DNA of 64,000 nucleotides from Halorubrum depositum (GCF_007671725.1 NZ_VCNM01000001.1:1054001-1118000); one strand, 5' to 3'. Positions 25,902 to 34,992 are shown, counted from the stretch's first letter. The notes: a model not told the origin generated them from the sequence alone. A program made the numbers and translations.

Positions 25902-25965
25902 ACGGCGACCAGACGGACGCGGAGTAAAAAGGTATCCGCGCCGGCCGGAGCGCCGCGGGTGCGAT

Positions 25966-26163
25966 CTACGCGTTTCGGAACGACGCCGTGTACACGAGGA
26001 ACGCGCCCGTCAGGAGCACGAACGCCAGGAACGTCACGAGCGCGAGCACGTTCGCGACCGGGGCGAGCGGGTCGAGGAACGACTGCCCGGTCGAGTCGAG
26101 CACGAGCACGGCGAGGAGGGCGGCGATCAGACCGAGGAGCCAGTTCGTGAGTATTTCGTCCAC
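25966..26163 (-). CDS. Small two-helix membrane protein
   Basis: 65 residues from GTG 26163, preceded on the minus strand by a GGGGGGAG element that resembles a Shine-Dalgarno site. Two hydrophobic helices (WLLGLIAALLAVLVLD and LALVTFLAFVLLTGAFLVY) frame a short loop. The frame is open further upstream into the photolyase promoter region, where codon bias is lost. Family not recognised. Confidence 0.65.
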   Translation of the reverse strand: MDEILTNWLLGLIAALLAVLVLDSTGQSFLDPLAPVANVLALVTFLAFVLLTGAFLVYTASFRNA

Positions 26164-26266
26164 GACTCCCCCCTCGTCGACGCCGAGTAAAAAGGGGGAT
26201 GTTGTGGCTCGGACCCCGACCGATCGACCCCCCAGACCTACGTCTCCCGCGCCCGTGTAGCGGTTC

Positions 26267-27976
26267 ATGAGCGACGACGCCGTCCTCTGGCTGCTCGGCG
26301 ACCAGCTCAACCCCGAGCTCGGCGCGCTCGACGACGCCGACGAGGTCCTGCTGATCGAGGCGCACGGCTTCGCCGACCGGAAGCCGTACCACGCCCACAA
26401 GCTGACGCTCGTCTTCTCCGCGATGCGCCACTTCCGGGACGAGCTCCGCGAGCGCGGTCACGACGTGACGTATCTGAAGGCGGAGTCGTTCGGCGAGGGC
26501 CTCGACGCGTTCCTCGCCGACCGGTCCGACCCCGACCTGCGGCTGATGCGTCCCGCGAGCCACGGCGCGGGCGAGCGCCTCCGCGAGCTCGTCGCCGAGC
26601 GGGGCGGATCGCTGGAGCTGATCGACAACGAGCTGTTCTGGACGACGCCGGCCGACTGGCGCGAGTGGGCCGACGAGCCGGAGAAGGAGGGAGGAGACGG
26701 GAGCGGGACGGAGTCGATTCTCGCCGCAGACGGGACCGCCGAACGCACCTACCGCCAGGAGGACTGGTACCGCCACGTCCGCCGCGAGACGGGCGTGTTG
26801 ATGGACGACGGCGAGCCGGTCGGCGGAGAGTGGAACTACGACGACCAGAACCGCGAGACGCCGCCGGACGGCTGGGCCCCACCGGAGCGACCGCGGTTCG
26901 AGCCGGACGACCTCACGCGCGAGACGCACGCGTGGGTCCGCGAGCGGTTCGACACCTGGGGGAGCGACGACCTCGACGGGTTCGCGTGGCCGGTCACCCG
27001 CGCGGAGGCTCGGACGGCGCTCGACGCGTTCGTCCGCGAGCGACTCCCCTCGTTCGGCCGGTATCAGGACGCCATGGCGACCGGCGAGCCGTTCCTCTCG
27101 CACTCCCTGCTGTCGCCCGCGATCAACCTCGGCCTCCTCGACCCGCGCGAGCCGGTCCGGGCGGTCGAGGCCGCGTACGAGGAGCGCGGCGTCGAGCCGG
27201 GCGCGTACGACCCGGCCGACGACGCGGCCGGCGGCGACTCGGCGACGACGCTGGACGCGTTCGCGGAGGGAGGGAGCGGAAGCGACTCCGGGAGCGGAGA
27301 CGAGAGTGACGCCGACGGTCCTCCGGTCCCGCTCAACGCCGCGGAGGGGTTCGTCAGGCAGGTGATCGGCTGGCGGGAGTTCACGCGGCACGTCTACCGC
27401 GAGGCGATGCCGGAGCTGGCGACGGCGAATCGGCTGGGTCAGACCCGAGCGCTCCCGCCGGCGTACTGGGACGGCGACACCGACATGACCTGCCTCTCCG
27501 AGGCGGTCGACCACGTCCGCGAGTACGGCTACGCCCACCACATCGAGCGACTGATGGTGCTGTCGAACTTCGCGCTGACCTACGGCGTCGACCCCGCGGA
27601 GCTGAACGAGTGGTTCCACCTCGGCTTCGTCGACGCGTATCACTGGGTGACGACGCCGAACGTCGTCGGGATGGGGTCGTTCGGCACCGACGTGCTCTCT
27701 TCGAAGCCGTACGCCGCCTCGGGGAGCTACGTGAACCGGATGAGCGACCACTGCGCGTCGTGTCCGTACGCCGTCTCCCGGACGACCGGCGAGGGCGCGT
27801 GTCCGTTCAACGCGCTGTACTGGGACTTCCTGAAGGAGAACGAGGAGACGCTCCGCGGCACCGGGCGGATGGGGCTGATGTACTCACACGTCGACAACAA
27901 GGACGACGAGGAGTGGACCGAGATCCGCGAGCGGGCGGCGACGGTCAGAGAGCTCGCGGCGGACGGAGAGTTATAA
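26267..27976 (+). CDS. Cryptochrome/photolyase-related protein with Fe-S cluster (PhrB/CryB type)
   Basis: 569 residues. Starts LWLLGDQLNPELGAL and continues with KPYHAHKLTLVFSAMRHF, typical of the FeS-BCP branch of the photolyase superfamily. Four cysteines late in the protein (MTC, then HCASCPY and GACPFNALYW) are positioned to hold the 4Fe-4S cluster. FAD-binding helical residues are in GWREFTRHVYREAMP. Two acidic Gly/Ser-rich insertions (about residues 142-152 and 325-350) are halophile-type linkers. Likely repairs UV photoproducts, probably (6-4) type by family precedent. Confidence 0.92.
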   Translation: MSDDAVLWLLGDQLNPELGALDDADEVLLIEAHGFADRKPYHAHKLTLVFSAMRHFRDELRERGHDVTYLKAESFGEGLDAFLADRSDPDLRLMRPASHGAGERLRELVAERGGSLELIDNELFWTTPADWREWADEPEKEGGDGSGTESILAADGTAERTYRQEDWYRHVRRETGVLMDDGEPVGGEWNYDDQNRETPPDGWAPPERPRFEPDDLTRETHAWVRERFDTWGSDDLDGFAWPVTRAEARTALDAFVRERLPSFGRYQDAMATGEPFLSHSLLSPAINLGLLDPREPVRAVEAAYEERGVEPGAYDPADDAAGGDSATTLDAFAEGGSGSDSGSGDESDADGPPVPLNAAEGFVRQVIGWREFTRHVYREAMPELATANRLGQTRALPPAYWDGDTDMTCLSEAVDHVREYGYAHHIERLMVLSNFALTYGVDPAELNEWFHLGFVDAYHWVTTPNVVGMGSFGTDVLSSKPYAASGSYVNRMSDHCASCPYAVSRTTGEGACPFNALYWDFLKENEETLRGTGRMGLMYSHVDNKDDEEWTEIRERAATVRELAADGEL

Positions 27977-28005
27977 AACGTCGACCGCGGTTCGACGTCT
28001 CGGCC

Positions 28006-28251
28006 CTACTCGCCGGCGGCGAGCCGCTGGATCCGCGGGATCGCCTGCTCGTAGCCGAGCGCGACGACCCCGATGTATAACGCGAGCAGCCCCATCCCGA
28101 CCGCCCACGCGGCGAGCACGAGGTCGCCCGCGGAGGCCGCGGAGAGTCCGAACTGTTCGAGCAGGACGCCGATCGTCGAGGCCGCGCCGGCCCCGACGAC
28201 GACCGCGAGGAGTTCCGCGAGTTCGACCGCAGCCGCGGGTATCTCAACCAT
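28006..28251 (-). CDS. Small membrane protein
   Basis: 81 residues, with helices AELLAVVVGAGAASTIGVLL and GDLVLAAWAVGMGLLALYIG, then a charged tail (YEQAIPRIQRLAAGE). Haloarchaeal codon usage and an ATG start at 28251 support it. No function or domain recognised. It ends about 30 nt from the convergent photolyase gene. Confidence 0.7.
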   Translation of the reverse strand: MVEIPAAAVELAELLAVVVGAGAASTIGVLLEQFGLSAASAGDLVLAAWAVGMGLLALYIGVVALGYEQAIPRIQRLAAGE

Positions 28252-28343
28252 ACAGGCTCGCGGCGACCGCGGAATATTACTCTTTCGGGAGCAACGTGAT
28301 TCGAAATTGAGAGGAACCGCGGGGGACGGCCGCCCGAACGCCG

Positions 28344-28523
28344 CTACTTGAGGCCGAACATCCGCATCGCGGAGTCGGCGACGCCCTTGGCGATCAGTCC
28401 GAGCCCCGCCAGCAGGAGGGCGGTCCCGCCGCCGACGACGGGGTCGTACGCGGTCAACAGCCCGACCGAGAGGAGGACGAGGGCGACGCCGACGAGGCCG
28501 GTGAGTCCGAGCGTGTCACGCAT
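28344..28523 (-). CDS. 59-residue membrane protein (DUF7470-like)
   Basis: ATG 28523 to TAG 28344: MRDTLGLTGLVGVALVLLSV, then a second helix (GGTALLLAGLGLIAKGVA) and a short tail ending RMFGLK. The two-helix hairpin with a short polar loop matches a small haloarchaeal membrane family I recall as DUF7470. Divergent from eif1A. Function unknown. Confidence 0.7.
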   Translation of the reverse strand: MRDTLGLTGLVGVALVLLSVGLLTAYDPVVGGGTALLLAGLGLIAKGVADSAMRMFGLK

Positions 28524-28615
28524 GTCGTCGGGTCGCCGCCGCCGGGAGTTAAAAAGGGCGCTTCGGCACGGAGAGCGGCCGTTTTATGTTCGGGAGCGCG
28601 TATCACCGCGTACGC

Positions 28616-28906
28616 ATGAGCAACGGAGACGGCGACGGTCGAAACGACCTCCGGATGCCCGACGACGACGAGGTGTTCGCGGAGGTCGTCGAGATGCTCG
28701 GCGCGAACCGGGTACGCGTCCGCTGCGCCGACGGGAAGGAGCGGACCGCGCGCATCCCCGGGCGGATGCAGAAGCGCGTCTGGATCCGCGAGGACGACCT
28801 CGTCCTCGTCGAGCCGTGGGACTGGCAAGACGAGAAGGGCGACATCGCGTGGCGCTACGAGAAGAGCGAGGCGGAGCAGCTCCGCGAGGAAGGTCACCTG
28901 GGGTAG
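28616..28906 (+). CDS. eif1A: Translation initiation factor aIF1A
   Basis: 96 residues, OB fold: [60 protein letters not shown] and a [17 protein letters not shown] tail. It binds the A site of the small subunit during initiation. I choose ATG 28616 rather than the in-frame ATG at 28586, because TTTTAT at 28582-28587 sits 25-30 nt upstream and overlaps the earlier start. Confidence 0.95.
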   Translation: MSNGDGDGRNDLRMPDDDEVFAEVVEMLGANRVRVRCADGKERTARIPGRMQKRVWIREDDLVLVEPWDWQDEKGDIAWRYEKSEAEQLREEGHLG

Positions 28907-28963
28907 CGCGAGCGCGGGGCGACCGCGAAGCGAGCCGGCTGCGCCACGGGAGCGGCGCCGAGA

Positions 28964-29003
28964 CTCCGCGCGGCCGACCCCTGATCTCCGCGCGGCCGAC
29001 CCC
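28964..29003 (+). repeat. 18-bp direct repeat, 22-nt period
   Basis: CTCCGCGCGGCCGACCCC occurs at 28964-28981 and again at 28986-29003 with 4 nt between, in the GC-rich spacer before the RimK-like gene. Each copy contains the self-complementary core GCGCGGCC-like bases. No function evident. Confidence 0.7.
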
Positions 29004-29046
29004 GGCGCCCCGCGGCGTCGACGAGCGACCGCCGACCGCCGCACCG

Positions 29047-29054
29047 TTTTTAAG
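29047..29054 (+). promoter_or_regulatory. TATA box of RimK-like gene
   Basis: TTTTTAAG about 27 nt upstream of ATG 29078, consistent with a leaderless transcript. Confidence 0.55.
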
Positions 29055-29077
29055 TCCGAACGGCCCCGAGCGAGCGT

Positions 29078-29992
29078 ATGCTTCGGCTCGCGATGACGAC
29101 CGACGCGGAGACGTTCGACCGGGTGCGCGGGCCGCTCGCGGACCGCGGGATCGCCGTCGAGCACGTGCGGGCGAAGGAGCGCTCGCTCCGGGTCTCGGGC
29201 GGGGAGGGCGACGAGAGCGGAGACGGTGGCGAGGGGAGTCGCGACGGCGAGTTCGACGGCTTCGACGTCGGCTTCGTCTACCCCTCCCGGCTCATGGAGG
29301 GCGCCGTCGTCGACGCGCGGCTGTCGGTGCCGTGGGTGAACGGCCGCGACGCCGTCCTCGCCTCGCGGAACAAGGCGGGCGCGCTCGCCGCGCTCGACGA
29401 CGCCGGTCTCCCGACGCCGCGGACGACGCTGGTGTCGAATCCGGTCGACGAGGCGGTCGTCGCCGAGGCGGTCTCGCCGTTCTCGTACCCCGTCGTCGTC
29501 AAGCCGAACTCCGCGACGCGGGGCGTCGGCGTCGCGACCGCCGGCGACCTCGACTCCCTGCTGGGCGTCGTCGACTACCTGAACCTCGTCCACGACTACC
29601 GCGCGACCGGCGACAAGTCGTACCTGATCCAGGAGTTCCTCCCCGACGCGCGCGACTACCGCGCGATGGTCGTCGACGGCGCGTACGCCGGCGCGGTGCG
29701 CCGGGAGCTCCCCGCGGACGCCCGCGAGCGCGGCCGGTGGAAGCACAACGTCCACCGCGGCGCCGAGGCGACCGGCGTCGACCTCCCGGAGCGAGCCCGG
29801 AAGCTGGCCGAGCGGACGGCCGAGATCCTCGGGATCGACTACCTCGGCGTCGACCTGCTCGAGACGGACGACCGGCTCGTCGTCAGCGAGACCAACGCGC
29901 GCCCGACGGTGGACGCGGCGACGAAGTACGAGCCCGACTTCTACGACCGGCTCGCGGGGCTCGTCGAGCGGACGGCGGCGGGAGAGAACTGA
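29078..29992 (+). CDS. RimK-family ATP-grasp ligase
   Basis: 304 residues. N-terminal pre-ATP-grasp domain (MLRLAMTTDAETFDRVRGPL) with an acidic Gly-rich insertion near residues 45-62, then ATP-grasp signatures: SRNKAGALAALDDAGLPTPR-type segment, VVVKPNSATRGVGVA, YLIQEFLPDARDYRAMVVDG, and metal ligands in DLLETDDRLVVSETNARPTV. Likely ligates an amino acid (often glutamate) to a peptide, protein or cofactor such as coenzyme-F420- or glutathione-like acceptors; acceptor unknown. Confidence 0.88.
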   Translation: MLRLAMTTDAETFDRVRGPLADRGIAVEHVRAKERSLRVSGGEGDESGDGGEGSRDGEFDGFDVGFVYPSRLMEGAVVDARLSVPWVNGRDAVLASRNKAGALAALDDAGLPTPRTTLVSNPVDEAVVAEAVSPFSYPVVVKPNSATRGVGVATAGDLDSLLGVVDYLNLVHDYRATGDKSYLIQEFLPDARDYRAMVVDGAYAGAVRRELPADARERGRWKHNVHRGAEATGVDLPERARKLAERTAEILGIDYLGVDLLETDDRLVVSETNARPTVDAATKYEPDFYDRLAGLVERTAAGEN

Positions 29993-30013
29993 CCGGGGGA
30001 TCGCGGCGACCCG

Positions 30014-30391
30014 CTACTCGAGGTCGATCGACGCGGAGTCGTCGTCGCGGTCGAACGTGACCTCGAGGACGCCGTTGTTGAACGTCGCGTCCGCGGAGTG
30101 CTCGTCGACGGGGACCGGGAGGTCGACGGTCTCGTCGTACTCCCGCCGGTCGGAGGCCGCGGAGATGGTGAGCGCCTCGCCGTCGCACTGCAGGGAGAGC
30201 TCGTCCTTCGAGACGGCAGGGAGGTCGGCGACGAGCCGCACGCCGTCGTCGGTGGCGTACGCGTCCACGTGCGTCGCCGACCCGAAGCCGGCGTCCTCGG
30301 TCCCCGGTTCGCCGCCCGCCATCTCGTTCATCATCCGTTCGATCTCCTCGAAGAAATCGCCGAACGGATCGTCACGGTCGTCTCTGTCCAT
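30014..30391 (-). CDS. Hsp20/alpha-crystallin small heat shock protein
   Basis: 125 residues. N-terminal Phe/Met-rich segment (FGDFFEEIERMMNEMAGGE), then the alpha-crystallin domain: VDAYATDDGVRLVADLPAVS, DELSLQCDGEALTISAASDR, and the conserved NNGVLEVTFDRDDD. A second, classical sHSP, unlike the divergent ones at 15.2-15.6 kb and 17.7 kb. A 12-nt palindrome abuts its start codon (30393-30404). Confidence 0.9.
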   Translation of the reverse strand: MDRDDRDDPFGDFFEEIERMMNEMAGGEPGTEDAGFGSATHVDAYATDDGVRLVADLPAVSKDELSLQCDGEALTISAASDRREYDETVDLPVPVDEHSADATFNNGVLEVTFDRDDDSASIDLE

Positions 30392-30392
30392 A

Positions 30393-30404
30393 CCTCACGT
30401 GAGG
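30393..30404 (-). promoter_or_regulatory. Perfect palindrome at sHSP transcription start
   Basis: CCTCACGTGAGG, a perfect 12-nt palindrome one base upstream of the sHSP ATG. A minus-strand TTATC element near 30416-30420 would place initiation on or beside it. The geometry suits a repressor operator controlling heat-shock expression; regulator unknown. Confidence 0.5.
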
Positions 30405-30593
30405 GTGGTGACCCCGATAAGCCTTCTGTCGGGCGCCGTTTTGGCCGGGGCGGATCGGGGGCACGCGGGAAGACGGGCGCGCCGCGAATCGGTTGCGGAC
30501 TCGCCGCGACCCGAGCGCGAACCGGGCACGGTCGCCGACAGCGATCGTAACGAAATCCAACGATAGTGACGATCTCAGGCCGACTCGGCCGGA

Positions 30594-30601
30594 TTTAAGT
30601 A
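30594..30601 (+). promoter_or_regulatory. TATA box of gap
   Basis: TTTAAGTA about 27 nt upstream of ATG 30624; predicts a leaderless gap mRNA. The upstream 190 nt hold no ORF. Confidence 0.55.
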
Positions 30602-30623
30602 TCTGCGGCTCGCTTTTTCGGAT

Positions 30624-31676
30624 ATGAGTAAATCATATCTCGCCGCGGGCGAAGACGTGAGCGACGACGAGGTCGTGCGTGTCGGGCTCAACGGGTTCGG
30701 CCGCATCGGCCGGAACGTGTTCCGGGCTGTGCTGGAGGCGCCGCGGATCGAGCTCGTCGGCATCAACGACGTGATGGAGTTCGACGACATGGCGTACCTC
30801 GCGAAGTACGACACCGTCATGGGGCGGCTCGACGGCGTCGAGCGCGAGGGCGACTCGCTGACCGTCGGCGGCACCTCGGTCCCGCTGTACAACGTGCAGG
30901 ACCCCGCCGATCTCCCGTGGGCCGAGCTCGACGTCGACGTCGCCCTGGAGTGTACGGGCGTCTTCCGGACGTACGACGACGCGAGCGCGCACCTGGAGGG
31001 CGGCGCGGACACCGTGATCATCTCGGCGCCGCCGAAGGGCGAGAAGCCCGTCAAGCAGCTCGTCTACGGCGTGAACCACGACGAGTACGACGGCGACGAC
31101 GTGGTCTCGAACGCCTCCTGTACGACGAACTCCATCACGCCGGTCGCGAAGGTGCTCGACGACGAGTTCGGCATCGACGCCGGCACCCTCACCACCGTCC
31201 ACGCGTACACCGGCTCGCAGGCGCTCATCGACGGCCCGAAGGCGAAGACGCGCCGCGGGCGCGCGGCCGCCGAGAACATCGTGCCGACCTCGACGGGCGC
31301 GGCCGGCGCGGCACAGAAGGTCCTCCCGCAGCTCGAGGGGAAGATCGACGGGATGGCGATGCGCGTCCCGGTCCCGAACGGCTCGCTCACCGAGTTCGTC
31401 GTCAGCCTCGACGAGACCGTCACCGAGCAGGACGTCAACGCGGCCTTCCGCGACGCCGCCGACTCCGGCCCGCTCGCGGGCGTGCTCGGCTACACCGACG
31501 ACGAGGTCGTCTCCAGCGACATCGTCGGCCTCCCCTTCTCCAGCTACGTCGACCTGCAGTCGACGAACGTCGTCGCCGGCGGGAAGCTCCTGAAGATCCT
31601 CACCTGGTACGACAACGAGTACGGCTTCTCGAACCGGATGCTCGACATGGCCGCGTACGTCCGCGACGAGGCGTAA
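30624..31676 (+). CDS. gap: Glyceraldehyde-3-phosphate dehydrogenase, type I
   Basis: 350 residues. Rossmann start VVRVGLNGFGRIGRNVFRAV, catalytic Cys in SNASCTTNSITPVAK, TTVHAYTGSQALIDG, and the C-terminal WYDNEYGFSNRMLDM. An N-terminal extension of about 17 residues precedes the Rossmann strand. Reversible oxidation of GAP to 1,3-bisphosphoglycerate. Pairing with pgk suggests the gluconeogenic isozyme by analogy with Haloferax, where one of two GAPDHs is beside pgk; that is inference. Confidence 0.95.
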   Translation: MSKSYLAAGEDVSDDEVVRVGLNGFGRIGRNVFRAVLEAPRIELVGINDVMEFDDMAYLAKYDTVMGRLDGVEREGDSLTVGGTSVPLYNVQDPADLPWAELDVDVALECTGVFRTYDDASAHLEGGADTVIISAPPKGEKPVKQLVYGVNHDEYDGDDVVSNASCTTNSITPVAKVLDDEFGIDAGTLTTVHAYTGSQALIDGPKAKTRRGRAAAENIVPTSTGAAGAAQKVLPQLEGKIDGMAMRVPVPNGSLTEFVVSLDETVTEQDVNAAFRDAADSGPLAGVLGYTDDEVVSSDIVGLPFSSYVDLQSTNVVAGGKLLKILTWYDNEYGFSNRMLDMAAYVRDEA

Positions 31677-31746
31677 GCGACCGATCGCGGCCGGCGGCGA
31701 CTCTCCCGACGCCCCCGGCGGCAACGTTCCCCCGGAGAACCACCGC

Positions 31747-31754
31747 TTAAATAT
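31747..31754 (+). promoter_or_regulatory. TATA box of pgk
   Basis: TTAAATAT about 26 nt upstream of ATG 31776, so pgk can be transcribed separately from gap despite lying 99 nt downstream. Confidence 0.55.
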
Positions 31755-31775
31755 CTCATCGACGACCGTTCACCC

Positions 31776-32999
31776 ATGCCCGCGTTCGACACCATCGACG
31801 ACCTGCCGGCAGAGTCGCGCGTCCTCGTTCGGCTCGACCTCAACTCGCCGATCGAGGACGGAGAACCGCAGGACAACCGCCGCTTCGAGCGCCACGCGGA
31901 GACGGTCCGCGAGCTCGCCGAGGCGGGCCACCGCGTCGTCTGCATGGCCCACCAGGGACGCCCCGGCCGCGACGACTTCACGTCGCTGTCGGGCCACGCC
32001 GCGATCCTCTCGGCGCACGTCGGCCGCGACGTCGCCTTCGTCCCGGACACGTACGGCGACGAGGCGCTTTCGGCCATCGACGCGCTCGACGCGGGCGAGG
32101 TCCTCCTGTTAGAGAACACCCGGATGTGCGAGGACGAGCTCCCCGAGGCGTCGCCCGAGGAGAAGGCCGAGACCGAGTTCGTTCGGACGCTCGCGCCGCA
32201 TTTCGACGCGTACGTCAACGACGCGTACTCCGCAGCGCATCGGTTGCACGCCTCGCTGGTCGGCTTCCCGCTCGCGCTCCCCGCGTACGCCGGTCGCGTG
32301 ATGGAGACGGAGTACGAGGCCAACACCGCCATCGCGACCCGCGAGTTCGACGGGCCGGTGACGATGGTCGTCGGCGGGACGAAGGCGACAGACGTGATCG
32401 GCGTGATGGACGCCTTAGACGACCGGGTCGACCGCTTCCTCCTCGGCGGCGTCGCCGGCGAGCTCTTCTTACGCGCCGCGGGCCACCCGGTCGGGCACGA
32501 CGTGGGGGGAACGGACCTGTTCGACGAGCAGTGGGAGCAGAACCGCGAGCTGATCGAGTCGGTGCTCGACGAGCGCGGCGACGCGATCCGCCTCGCGACG
32601 GACCTCGCGTACGAGGGTGAAGACGGCGAGCGCGCGGAGGTCGCCGTCGGCGAGATCGACGAGAAGACCGCGGGGTACCTCGACGTGGGCTCGGAGACGG
32701 TCGCGGCCTACGAGCCCGCGATCCGCGACTCCGACGCGGTGTTCGTGAAGGGGGCGCTCGGCGTCTTCGAGGACGAGCGGTTCGCCGACGGCACCGTCGG
32801 GGTGCTGAAGGCCATCGCCGACACCGACTGCTTCTCGGTCGTCGGCGGGGGCGACACCTCGCGCGCCATCGAGATGTACGGCCTGAGCGAGGACGACTTC
32901 TCGCACGTCTCCATCGCGGGCGGCGCGTACATCCGCGCGCTGACGGGCGAGCCGCTGCCGGCCGTGGAGGTCCTCGAGGCGGCGGCCGGGCGGCAGTAG
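31776..32999 (+). CDS. pgk: Phosphoglycerate kinase
   Basis: 407 residues. N-lobe substrate motif VLVRLDLNSPIEDG, MAHQGRPGRDDF, LLLENTRM; hinge VVGGTKATDVIGVMDAL; C-lobe nucleotide loop FSVVGGGDTSRAIEMYG. Catalyses ATP formation from 1,3-bisphosphoglycerate or the reverse. Full length and intact. Confidence 0.96.
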   Translation: MPAFDTIDDLPAESRVLVRLDLNSPIEDGEPQDNRRFERHAETVRELAEAGHRVVCMAHQGRPGRDDFTSLSGHAAILSAHVGRDVAFVPDTYGDEALSAIDALDAGEVLLLENTRMCEDELPEASPEEKAETEFVRTLAPHFDAYVNDAYSAAHRLHASLVGFPLALPAYAGRVMETEYEANTAIATREFDGPVTMVVGGTKATDVIGVMDALDDRVDRFLLGGVAGELFLRAAGHPVGHDVGGTDLFDEQWEQNRELIESVLDERGDAIRLATDLAYEGEDGERAEVAVGEIDEKTAGYLDVGSETVAAYEPAIRDSDAVFVKGALGVFEDERFADGTVGVLKAIADTDCFSVVGGGDTSRAIEMYGLSEDDFSHVSIAGGAYIRALTGEPLPAVEVLEAAAGRQ

Positions 33000-33033
33000 G
33001 GCGTCGGACCGGAGCGCCGCGCTCGCGTCCGGA

Positions 33034-33495
33034 CTACTCCTCGTTGAGGTCGAGGTCGAACTGCTCGTTCTCGGTGACCGCGTTCAAGACGACGCTCGTG
33101 TTCGACTCGCGGATGTCGGCGTCGGTGAGGATCGACTTGATCTGGTCGTTCATCCCGTCCGTGTCGGTGAACTTGCCGATCGCGATCACGTCGTAGTCGC
33201 CAGTGACCTCGTAGACGCTCACCATCTGCTTCTCCTGGCGGAGCTTCTCCGTCACGTCGGGGAGCGCGCTCCCTTCGACCTTCAGCTGGAGCACGGCGGT
33301 CACGTCGTAGCCGAGCTTGTCGTAGTCGACGATGGGTGTGTACCCGCGGATCACGCCCTCGTCCTCGAGGTCGCGGAGGTGATTCGAGACGGTGGTCACG
33401 GAGACGTCGAGCTCGTCTCCGAGGCTCCGGAGGCTCGCGCGACCGTTGCTGAGAAGCGAATTGACGAGTTTGGCGTCGAGGTTTTCGTACGTCAT
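33034..33495 (-). CDS. Lrp/AsnC-family transcription regulator
   Basis: 153 residues from ATG 33495 (GTG 33498 also possible). N-terminal HTH ([40 protein letters not shown]), then an AsnC ligand-binding domain ([33 protein letters not shown]). Divergently transcribed from glnA with a shared 126-nt promoter region, so control of nitrogen or amino-acid metabolism, including its own gene, is likely. Predicted leaderless. Confidence 0.93.
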   Translation of the reverse strand: MTYENLDAKLVNSLLSNGRASLRSLGDELDVSVTTVSNHLRDLEDEGVIRGYTPIVDYDKLGYDVTAVLQLKVEGSALPDVTEKLRQEKQMVSVYEVTGDYDVIAIGKFTDTDGMNDQIKSILTDADIRESNTSVVLNAVTENEQFDLDLNEE

Positions 33496-33518
33496 CACAC
33501 CTATCCACGCGTTCGGGG

Positions 33519-33527
33519 GTTTATAAT
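33519..33527 (-). promoter_or_regulatory. TATA box of lrp
   Basis: On the minus strand the element is AATTATAAA, centred about 27 nt from the lrp start codon. It implies a leaderless transcript. Confidence 0.55.
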
Positions 33528-33585
33528 TTTACGAACGTCCAGCATTATTGCCGCACTGGCGGTTCATGCACCAAGCGATAAGGCC

Positions 33586-33591
33586 TTTATA
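33586..33591 (+). promoter_or_regulatory. TATA box of glnA
   Basis: TTTATA at 33586-33591, about 33 nt upstream of ATG 33622, giving a leader of under 10 nt. About 60 nt separate it from the divergent lrp box, space enough for one Lrp octamer site. Confidence 0.6.
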
Positions 33592-33621
33592 CTGGCAGAT
33601 AACTAACGAAGCGTCCAGAAC

Positions 33622-34992
33622 ATGACGGACGAACACGCGAAACCAGACGGCGGCCTCACGGCCGAAGAACAGGCGGTACTCGACGAGATCGAAGAAGAAA
33701 ACGTCGACTTCCTGCGGCTCCAGTTCACCGACATCCTCGGCGTGGTGAAGAACGTCTCCGTGCCGGCTCACCAGGCGGAGAAAGCGTTCACCGAGGGGAT
33801 CTACTTCGACGGCTCCTCCATCGAGGGGTTCGTGCGCATCCAGGAGTCGGACATGCGCCTCGTCCCCGACCCCGAGACGTTCGCGGTGCTCCCGTGGCGC
33901 AGCGACGGCGAGGACGGCTCCGCGGCCGCCCGGATCATCTGTGACATCGTCACCACGGAGGGGGAACCGTTCGAGGGCGGTCCGCGCCAGGTGCTGAAGA
34001 GCGTCCTCTCGAAGGCCGACGACATGGGGTACACGGTCTCTATCGGGCCGGAGCCGGAGTTCTTCCTCTTCAAGACGGACGACGACGGCAACGCGACGAC
34101 GATCCCCCACGACAACGGCGGCTACTTCGACCTCGCGCCCAAGGACCTCGCGAGCGACGTGCGCAAGGAGATCATCTTCACGTTAGAGGAGATGGGCTTC
34201 GAGATCGAGGCGTCCCACCACGAGGTCGCGGAGGGGCAACACGAGATCAACTTCAAGTACGCCGACGCGCTCACGGCCGCGGACAACATCGCGACGTTCC
34301 GCGCCGTGGTCCGCGCGGTCGCGGCGCAACACGACCTGCACGCGACGTTCATGCCCAAGCCGATCGCCGAGATCAACGGCTCGGGGATGCACAGCCACAT
34401 CTCGCTGTTCGACGAGGACGGCAACGCCTTCGCCGACGACGGCGACGAGTTCAACCTGAGCGAGACGGCCTACCAGTTCATGGGCGGCATCCTGAACCAC
34501 GCGCAGGCGTTCACGGCCGTCACCAACCCGACCGTGAACTCCTACAAGCGCCTGGTGCCCGGCTACGAGGCGCCCATCTACGTCGCGTGGTCCGACACGA
34601 ACCGCTCGGCGCTCGTCCGCGTCCCGGACGCGGCCGGCGTCTCCGCGCGCTTCGAGGTCCGCAGCCCCGACCCGTCCTGTAACCCCTACCTCGGCCTGGC
34701 GTCGATGATCGCGGCCGGCCTCCACGGCATCGAGACGGAGGCCGACCCCGGCGACCCGGTCCGCGAGGACATCTACGAGTTCGACGACGAGAAGCGCAAG
34801 GAGTACGGCATCGAGACGCTTCCGGCGAACCTCGGAAAGGCGGTCGACGCCCTCGGAGCCGACGAGGTCATCCAGGACGCGCTCGGCCCGCACACCTCCG
34901 AGAAGTTCGCTGAGGCGAAGTCCCAGGAGTTCAGCGAGTACCTCACCCAGGTCTCCCAGTGGGAGGAGGACCGCTACCTCGAGACGTTCTGA
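33622..34992 (+). CDS. glnA: Glutamine synthetase, type I
   Basis: 456 residues. Motifs: [19 protein letters not shown], the beta-grasp [27 protein letters not shown] (glutamate/ATP site), [20 protein letters not shown] and [14 protein letters not shown]. No adenylylation-type Tyr motif of the GSI-beta class is apparent. Condenses ammonia with glutamate, the main nitrogen-entry reaction. Transcribed divergently from lrp. Confidence 0.96.
   Translation: MTDEHAKPDGGLTAEEQAVLDEIEEENVDFLRLQFTDILGVVKNVSVPAHQAEKAFTEGIYFDGSSIEGFVRIQESDMRLVPDPETFAVLPWRSDGEDGSAAARIICDIVTTEGEPFEGGPRQVLKSVLSKADDMGYTVSIGPEPEFFLFKTDDDGNATTIPHDNGGYFDLAPKDLASDVRKEIIFTLEEMGFEIEASHHEVAEGQHEINFKYADALTAADNIATFRAVVRAVAAQHDLHATFMPKPIAEINGSGMHSHISLFDEDGNAFADDGDEFNLSETAYQFMGGILNHAQAFTAVTNPTVNSYKRLVPGYEAPIYVAWSDTNRSALVRVPDAAGVSARFEVRSPDPSCNPYLGLASMIAAGLHGIETEADPGDPVREDIYEFDDEKRKEYGIETLPANLGKAVDALGADEVIQDALGPHTSEKFAEAKSQEFSEYLTQVSQWEEDRYLETF

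Noticed and set aside
25838-27751. 637-codon minus-strand frame opposite the photolyase
   Set aside because: Shadow frame; composition and lack of motifs against a clear photolyase on the plus strand.
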